Below, in pieces: positions 15,845 through 20,709 of a stretch of 20,709 nucleotides of DNA (position 1 is the stretch's first letter; each line of letters opens with the position of its first letter). The DNA comes from a virus. The stretch is taken from positions 1-20,709 of the IMG/VR virus record IMGVR_UViG_3300032236_001018. One strand, 5' to 3'. Below the pieces are notes generated by a model. The model was not told the origin of the DNA and made no database searches. It saw only the letters and a list, made by a program, of their open reading frames with translations. The position numbers and the translations under genes are program-made.

Positions 15845-15869
15845 TTTATTCTCCTTGTGTGACGTTCCA

Positions 15870-15888
15870 GGTCAACGGCTGGCTAACC
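15870..15888 (-). promoter_or_regulatory. Leader hairpin of the 215-aa gene
   Basis: On the minus strand GGTTAGC and GTTGACC can pair over 7 bases (two G-U pairs) around a CAGCC loop, between the late promoter and the SD. It could stabilise the mRNA or help position an outer pairing (15902-15907 with 15853-15858) that touches the SD. Confidence 0.45.
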
Positions 15889-15907
15889 GTAGTCTTAAAC
15901 GACAAGG

Positions 15908-15915
15908 TATTTATA
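15908..15915 (-). promoter_or_regulatory. Consensus T4 late promoter TATAAATA
   Basis: An exact TATAAATA on the minus strand lies 63 bases before the 215-residue gene, with predicted transcript start near 15902. It is the only perfect match to the T4 consensus among the five good boxes of the window. Confidence 0.8.
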
Positions 15916-15926
15916 TAATAAAAAGG

Positions 15927-16667
15927 TTATACGCCGTATTGTCCTCTTTGTGCGGTATAGTTTGCAGCCATTTCAGTGGAACTTAACGCACGATTATAAA
16001 TTAATATTGATCCTATACTACCCTGAAACATACCATCGCCTGCCCATTCACTGCGTCCAATAAAACAATATTGTCTTGTTACGTTAGCCGCTGTACTCAT
16101 TGTTGCTGTGCCTGCAGCAGCACCATTTACATATATGGTTCCTGTTGTTCCCGACATTGTACCACCAACATTATACCACACATTATAAGATAACTGTTGA
16201 GTAGATTGGAATTGTGAACCACTGACATAAAAACCTGGATATCCTGTAGTGCCATAGGTTGATGCTAATAGCACAGAGTTATTGCCAGCACCATTACCAA
16301 AGTCAATAATGCGTTGCCAGTTATTATATGCTGAAATTTTAATCCAAGAACTTATTGTAAAATCGCCGTTAAAATAAACATCGTTAGGTGCTTGTCCATA
16401 TTGAACTGAACCTACTGTGCCTAATGCTGGTGCAACGCCTGTTCCAGAAAATACTAAACTTTTTCCATCATAAGTTGGGCTGTTATATAGTGTAGCATTT
16501 CTACCATTACCACTTAAATCATACCAAGTTGAACCAGTGCCAGGATAACTGCTTACAAGTGTTGAGTCAAGGTTCAGTAACAATCCAGCTGCCACAACGT
16601 TTAAACTTGTTGTAAATTGAAATCCACTGCCAATGTTAAATCCAGTTCCTATTGTGTGTGATACCAT
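15927..16667 (-). CDS. LamG-like (concanavalin A-like) tail protein, 246 aa
   Basis: A short leader (HTIGTGFNIGSGFQF) precedes a single LamG/ConA-like lectin fold filling the rest: GLLLNLDSTLVSSYPGTGS with TWYDLSGNGRNATLYNSPTY (about 28-65), FTISSWIKISAYNNWQRIID (about 102-121), WYNVGGTMSGTTGTIYVNG (about 160-178), then CFIGRSEW, and the closing MFQGSIGSILIYNRALSSTE and YTAQRGQYGV. This fold is widespread in sugar-binding domains and common in aquatic phage appendages. Role inferred: surface glycan contact or virion decoration. The start overlaps the stop of the 240-residue gene (TAATG) without an SD. It is the last of three LamG genes in a row. Confidence 0.92.
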   Translation of the reverse strand: MVSHTIGTGFNIGSGFQFTTSLNVVAAGLLLNLDSTLVSSYPGTGSTWYDLSGNGRNATLYNSPTYDGKSLVFSGTGVAPALGTVGSVQYGQAPNDVYFNGDFTISSWIKISAYNNWQRIIDFGNGAGNNSVLLASTYGTTGYPGFYVSGSQFQSTQQLSYNVWYNVGGTMSGTTGTIYVNGAAAGTATMSTAANVTRQYCFIGRSEWAGDGMFQGSIGSILIYNRALSSTEMAANYTAQRGQYGV

Positions 16668-17389
16668 TAAGTTAAACCAAATCTTGTTTTATTAGCATTA
16701 TAGTTTGTTGCTATTTGCGTTGGCGTTAACGCACCATTGTAGATACGAACTATACCTAAACTTCCGCCCCAATATTCAGCATTATCCCAACGGCGCATGA
16801 GTCGCACACCACTGCCTCCACTGGAGGGTGTGCCTGTGTAAGATGTTGAGTATGTGAGTGTATTATTCACATACAATTTGACTGTGGCACCATCATATGT
16901 GCCCACCAATTGATACCAGTTGCCAGCAGTGGGTGCATAGCCACTAGTGGCGTGAAACTGACCATTGAAGAATCCAGCCTGCACACCTGTGGTGGTGCCG
17001 CTGCCTAGGAAGTAATTGATGCTGCCGCCTGTAAAAACTTCTGTAATTATGCAAGGCGAACTTCCTGTGTTGGTACCTGTGTAATAATGCCAGACTTCCA
17101 CAGTGAATGTTGTCAAGGTGCCAAAACTTGGATTGGGGCTTTGTGCGTACTGACTGCTGGCAGTGGCAAATTGCAACACACCGCCATTGGCACTGCTATA
17201 AGTTGGTGAGCCATAAAGAGTAAATGCTAAATTACTTACGCTATCTGTCCAAGTTGTTGGATTTGCTGATAGGGTAGCGGCATCAAGGTTCATAACAAGA
17301 CCAGCAGTAACAGGATTTCCACCACTATAACTTTGTAATCCCCAACCGTTTCCTACTGTCCATCCACCTTCAATGTTAAAATTTGGCAT
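16667..17389 (-). CDS. LamG-like (concanavalin A-like) tail protein, 240 aa
   Basis: Same architecture as its downstream neighbour: a leader with WTVGNGWGL, then the LamG domain with GLVMNLDAATLSANPTTWTD (about 31-50), LAFTLYGSPTYSS, TFTVEVWHYYTGTN, WYQLVGTYDGATVKLYVNNT (about 157-176), and a closing GSLGIVRIYNGALTPTQIA and YNANKTRFG. SD AAGGA lies 6 bases before the ATG. The DNA between about 16780 and 17220 is clearly more GC-rich than both flanks (about 49% by hand count against about 32-40%) and uses more G/C-ending codons, suggesting that the core of the lectin domain was acquired recently while the ends were kept. Probable role: glycan binding. Confidence 0.92.
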   Translation of the reverse strand: MPNFNIEGGWTVGNGWGLQSYSGGNPVTAGLVMNLDAATLSANPTTWTDSVSNLAFTLYGSPTYSSANGGVLQFATASSQYAQSPNPSFGTLTTFTVEVWHYYTGTNTGSSPCIITEVFTGGSINYFLGSGTTTGVQAGFFNGQFHATSGYAPTAGNWYQLVGTYDGATVKLYVNNTLTYSTSYTGTPSSGGSGVRLMRRWDNAEYWGGSLGIVRIYNGALTPTQIATNYNANKTRFGLT

Positions 17390-17398
17390 CGTTAATCC

Positions 17399-18706
17399 TT
17401 AAAACGGCACAGTTGCAATTTGTGATACTGAACCAGTGTTAGTTACTGTGTTAGTGCCACTTGAATCAGTAGTTGCAACAGCACCTAACATCAAATACTT
17501 GGTGTTGGTAATGTTAGTAAGCGGACCAATTGGCACAGTGCAATACGCATAACTTGGGTCATAAACATAAGAACCTACTACTGCTCTAAAATTAGTCATA
17601 TAACCTGGCCAACTACGCACATAACTCATACCTATACGTGTTGTAGCCGCAGTATAATTAAGTGCATTAGTTACACTGGCTCCTGCTCGCACACCATTAA
17701 TGAACAACGCTTCTGTTGTTCCATTTCTCGTTAGAGCAAAATGATACCAAGTGTTAGCACTCATAGTTGGAACTGTGTAGGTAACACTACCGCCTCCACC
17801 ATTCTTGTCCGAAAATATGGATGTTGAACTTCCTACAATCAGGTTCATCATTCCATTACCGTCACCTGCACTGGCATTGGCACCAAACAAAGCATATTGA
17901 TTATTAAAGTCAGGTAATTGGAACCATCCTTCAACCGTGTATGATCCAGACCCTAATGTAAATCCAGTAGATAAATCTAACATACGTGTACCAGCCACAC
18001 CACCAGGAAAACTTAAACTACCTGCTAATGGTCCACCGCCATATGTGCTTCTAACTGTTTCAAATTGTGTAGAAATCTGTGTAGCATTAAGTGCAGTAGT
18101 TTGGTGTTTCATTCTATACAATGCACCAGTTGCCATGGTGTTACCAGGTGTGCTTTCATCAGCACCAAATCGTAGTGGGTTAAGCCAACCTTGATTAGCG
18201 GCACTTAATGTTCCACTGGATAATAATCTTCCATTTCTATAAACTGTAATACTTGTTCCATTATATACAAAATCATACCAAGCCAGTTTACCCATATCAA
18301 GATTCAAAGAAATAACGCCACTGGCTATTGTTCCTGATTCAAAAGTAGTCCATTTTCTGGAATAAATGTAATTGCCTGTTCTTGACACAGTATTACCAGC
18401 AAACAGCGGAACATAATGAGCAGCACTTTGTGGCACAGTAGCCGCCATACTAATGGTAAATCCACCAGTGCCATTACGTGAAATAGGAACATCTACCCAA
18501 GTTGGTATAGCTTCTGTAAAATTAATACCGCCACCATAATTAGAATCATATGTTGGTGAACCTTGAATTGTAGCAACAATACCATTTATACTATCAGTCC
18601 AAGTTGATGACACTATACCACCACTTTGCGTAGGATTGACAAAATCAAATGCCAATGGTCCTGATGATTTGCCAAAACTTGAACTAAGCATCATAATACC
18701 AACCAT
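17399..18706 (-). CDS. Double LamG-domain tail protein, 435 aa
   Basis: Two LamG/ConA-like domains. The first covers about residues 15-220 (LAFDFVNPTQSGG, STWTDSINGIVATIQGSPTY, GTGGFTISMAATVPQ, LAWYDFVYNGTSITVYRNGR, and a closing ALYRMKHQTTALNATQIS). The second covers about 228-410 (GSLSFPGGVAG, YTVEGWFQLPDFNNQYALFG, TWYHFALTRNGTTEALFING, and GYMTNFRAVVGSYVYD with PIGPLTNITNTKYLMLG). A Thr/Ser-rich tail follows. The chosen ATG is one base after the upstream stop, with AGGA 10 bases before it; Met5 or Met6 are possible alternatives. The second domain type is frequent in phage appendages. Likely role: binding of surface sugars or structural decoration, inferred from fold and context. Confidence 0.92.
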   Translation of the reverse strand: MVGIMMLSSSFGKSSGPLAFDFVNPTQSGGIVSSTWTDSINGIVATIQGSPTYDSNYGGGINFTEAIPTWVDVPISRNGTGGFTISMAATVPQSAAHYVPLFAGNTVSRTGNYIYSRKWTTFESGTIASGVISLNLDMGKLAWYDFVYNGTSITVYRNGRLLSSGTLSAANQGWLNPLRFGADESTPGNTMATGALYRMKHQTTALNATQISTQFETVRSTYGGGPLAGSLSFPGGVAGTRMLDLSTGFTLGSGSYTVEGWFQLPDFNNQYALFGANASAGDGNGMMNLIVGSSTSIFSDKNGGGGSVTYTVPTMSANTWYHFALTRNGTTEALFINGVRAGASVTNALNYTAATTRIGMSYVRSWPGYMTNFRAVVGSYVYDPSYAYCTVPIGPLTNITNTKYLMLGAVATTDSSGTNTVTNTGSVSQIATVPF

Positions 18707-18707
18707 A

Positions 18708-20709
18708 TTATGTTAGTCCTGTTCCACTTATAAACCAAGTTGTAGAGGCTACTTTAACTGCTGTTGCCATACCATATGCCGCCAATGTGCGTGATCCAGT
18801 TGTTCCCGTGCCAGCCAAATACATAGTATCTGTCGTAATAGCAATGGTTAATGTTGTAGAAGCATTAGCAATAAATGCAATAGTTGTTCCAACTGGGAAC
18901 GCAACTGAACTGTTTGCAGGTATAGTTGCTGTCACGGTTGCAGCAGTAAAGTATAGATGCTTACCAGCATCACCAATTGCAACTGCATAAGTTGAACCAC
19001 TTTGGCTATTTTGTGGCATACCCATGTAACCAACGCCGTTAGCAGCACTTGTTAGAGTTCCAACAGCAGCATTACCATAAACATAACCACCAGTTGAAGT
19101 AATCAAGTTACCAACACTTACGTTACCAGTTGTGGTAATTGGGTTAGCATTGCTCATATAAACGTTGCCGTTTGGATACAACACTATCTGTGCCGCACCG
19201 TTGTTATAGAAACTTAACGGTAAATATGTACCAGTGCCGTTGATACCACTAACCAACTGAACATCTGTTGAACCATTTGTAGCAATAAGAATCTTACTTG
19301 CATTAGTTGGGTTAGTGCTATTAGCTGCTTGCCAACTTGCCGCAGTGCTACTACCACTCGGTAATGCATAGATACCAGTGCTGCTATTAACATTAGCAGT
19401 TTGGAACATTGTTCTATAAGCAACAGTAGAATTAGTAAAGTCACCAAGAATATAACTATTGCTTGGATGTGTTATGTTTCCAGTTACAGTAATGTTACCA
19501 GCAGTTAAATTACCAGTATAAGTTGGTAAGTAAGCGGCAACAGTAGCGTTGCTGTAAGTTGAACTACTAAACGCAGCACCGTTGTTTAACCAATAGAAAC
19601 CGTTAGCATACACATTAGTATTTGCTACCAAGTTACCAGCAACAACATAACCGCTACCAGTTAAGTTACCAGCAGTGCCAGTTGTTGTAATATTTCCAAC
19701 ATTGAATGTGTTAGTTGCGGTTACGTTAGTTGCATAAACGTTACCAATAGTATTGATATTACCCTGAATTGTAATATTACTTGTGATCACATTGCTGTTT
19801 AAGTAGTAACCAACCTGTGTATTGCCAAAAGTTCCACTTACACCAGCGAGTATTGATGTTCCATTTGGATATAGGTAATTTGGTGAATAAATGTTGGATA
19901 CAAACGCATTACCAAAGAATGTGCTTATGCTACCAATGTTACCATAGTTGTTTCCACCACCATTAACAATTGCATTTTGTTGGTTACCATAGACATTTAA
20001 TTGGTAGATACCAAATTGTCCACTAACTGAACCATAATTTAGCACAGCATTTCTTGATCCATTTGGTGATAACAGATAACCACTTCCACCAATAACTACA
20101 CCAGCAAGTGCATCTACAGCAGTATTAGGTGAAAGGACAAGAAAACCAGGACTATAACTATCACTTATACTTGCACCAGTTGCTAATCTTATATTACCAT
20201 TTCTCAATATTTGAACATTACTTGTTGCAACAGTGTTAGCAACATAGTAAGCACTTACTTGTGTATTACCATAAGTTGCAGGCAGACCTGTTAGATAATA
20301 TCCATTACCTGTAAAGAAAGCGGCATTTGAATTACCACTATAAGTTGGCAAATATGTGGCAACTTGTGTATTGCCATACATGCCAGTAAGAGCCGAACCA
20401 TTACCAATGTAATAAGTTGCACCAATATTACCACTTGCAACAACATTACCAGCAGTTAAATTACCGCTATAAGTTGGCAAATATGTAGCAACGTTTGCAT
20501 TGCTATAACTAAATGCACCATTTATAATGGATAAAAGTATGTTATTGATGCTTACAATATTACCTTCAACGACTGTAACACGACCAGTTAATGTTCCAAG
20601 ATTAGCATTAGCTGCAGTAATATTTGCAGTCATTGCACTGTTTAAACTGTTTATATAAGCAGTAACAGCACTATTAGAAGTAACAATTGCACTATTTGCA
20701 CCAGTTACA
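18708..20709 (-). CDS. Tail fibre protein, 5' end beyond window
   Basis: The frame stays open to the right edge, past the first in-window ATG at 20633: the upstream codons give AVTAYINSLNSA, continuing the same heptad-like style, so the true start is probably outside. At least 667 codons are visible. After a helical N-terminal part come repeats of the N-xx-VATYLPTYSGN type (clear copies near 20464, 20350 and 19520), shaft phrases (NLTAGNITVTGNI), and a C-terminal domain of about 110 residues (YAVAIGDAGKHLYFTAATVT, IPANSSVAFPVGTTIAF, TGSRTLAAYGMATAVKV, STTWFISGTGL) that I recognise from many phage fibres. It precedes the LamG genes by one base. It has no S74 chaperone. Likely a trimeric fibre. 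Confidence 0.92.
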   Translation of the reverse strand, partial: VTGANSAIVTSNSAVTAYINSLNSAMTANITAANANLGTLTGRVTVVEGNIVSINNILLSIINGAFSYSNANVATYLPTYSGNLTAGNVVASGNIGATYYIGNGSALTGMYGNTQVATYLPTYSGNSNAAFFTGNGYYLTGLPATYGNTQVSAYYVANTVATSNVQILRNGNIRLATGASISDSYSPGFLVLSPNTAVDALAGVVIGGSGYLLSPNGSRNAVLNYGSVSGQFGIYQLNVYGNQQNAIVNGGGNNYGNIGSISTFFGNAFVSNIYSPNYLYPNGTSILAGVSGTFGNTQVGYYLNSNVITSNITIQGNINTIGNVYATNVTATNTFNVGNITTTGTAGNLTGSGYVVAGNLVANTNVYANGFYWLNNGAAFSSSTYSNATVAAYLPTYTGNLTAGNITVTGNITHPSNSYILGDFTNSTVAYRTMFQTANVNSSTGIYALPSGSSTAASWQAANSTNPTNASKILIATNGSTDVQLVSGINGTGTYLPLSFYNNGAAQIVLYPNGNVYMSNANPITTTGNVSVGNLITSTGGYVYGNAAVGTLTSAANGVGYMGMPQNSQSGSTYAVAIGDAGKHLYFTAATVTATIPANSSVAFPVGTTIAFIANASTTLTIAITTDTMYLAGTGTTGSRTLAAYGMATAVKVASTTWFISGTGLT
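20271..20504 (-). repeat. Tandem YLPTYSGN fibre repeats
   Basis: Two adjacent units (43 and 35 codons), each opening with N-xx-VATYLPTYSGN and ending in G-x-YYLTG or similar, and a partial third just after (GNTQVSAYYVANT). More distant copies lie near 19510-19560 (VAAYLPTYTGNLTAGN) and near 19800-19830 (GNTQVGYYLNSNV). Similarity is visible in the DNA too. Confidence 0.8.

Noticed and set aside
20271-20504. Tandem repeats that might suggest a CRISPR-like array
   Set aside because: The repeats are in frame, imperfect, and encode fibre shaft units. There are no short identical repeats with unique spacers.

Overview
The window looks like part of the late structural region of a T4-like contractile-tailed phage from water, of the marine or freshwater cyanophage and SAR11-phage type. 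Every convincing gene lies on the minus strand, packed almost without gaps (TAATG, ATGA or few-base junctions). Most encode Thr/Asn/Gly/Ser-rich beta-repeat proteins typical of tail fibres and baseplate appendages. The intergenic gaps carry T4-type late promoter boxes (NATAAATA or CTAAATA). There are no tRNA, integrase, transposase, replication or capsid genes here. Most of the window is roughly 35-42% GC by hand sampling. The host cannot be named from this sequence.

Reading in the direction of transcription (right to left): (i) 20709-18708 is a fibre gene whose start lies outside the window, with YLPTYSGN repeats. (ii) 18706-15927 holds three genes with LamG-like (concanavalin A-like) folds; the middle one carries a GC-rich patch. 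(iii) 15844-15197 is a single gene with the best late promoter, the best Shine-Dalgarno (SD) sequence and a strong UUCG-loop terminator, so probably an abundant virion protein. (iv) 15101-10047 holds five structural genes, with a second late promoter before the fourth. (v) 10002-4164 starts with a fibre bearing a C-terminal S74 self-cleaving chaperone, followed by three glycine-rich adhesin-like genes, two unrecognised small genes, and a complete beta-ketoacyl-ACP synthase (KAS) with Cys-His-His and Lys in place. (vi) 4115-831 is a 1094-residue fibre. (vii) 806-1 is a further fibre gene running off the left edge.

The genes probably work together to build the host-recognition parts of the virion. 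The fibre genes share interchangeable modules, which suggests growth by duplication and recombination. The outlier is the ketoacyl synthase, a lipid or polyketide condensing enzyme at the end of an adhesin operon. The second notable signal is regulatory: at least two genes (starts at 4115 and 13588) have a late promoter inside a hairpin whose 3' arm contains the SD. Transcripts reading through from upstream would hide the SD, while transcripts starting at the late promoter lack the 5' arm and leave it free. This is the same logic as the T4 lysozyme gene e.
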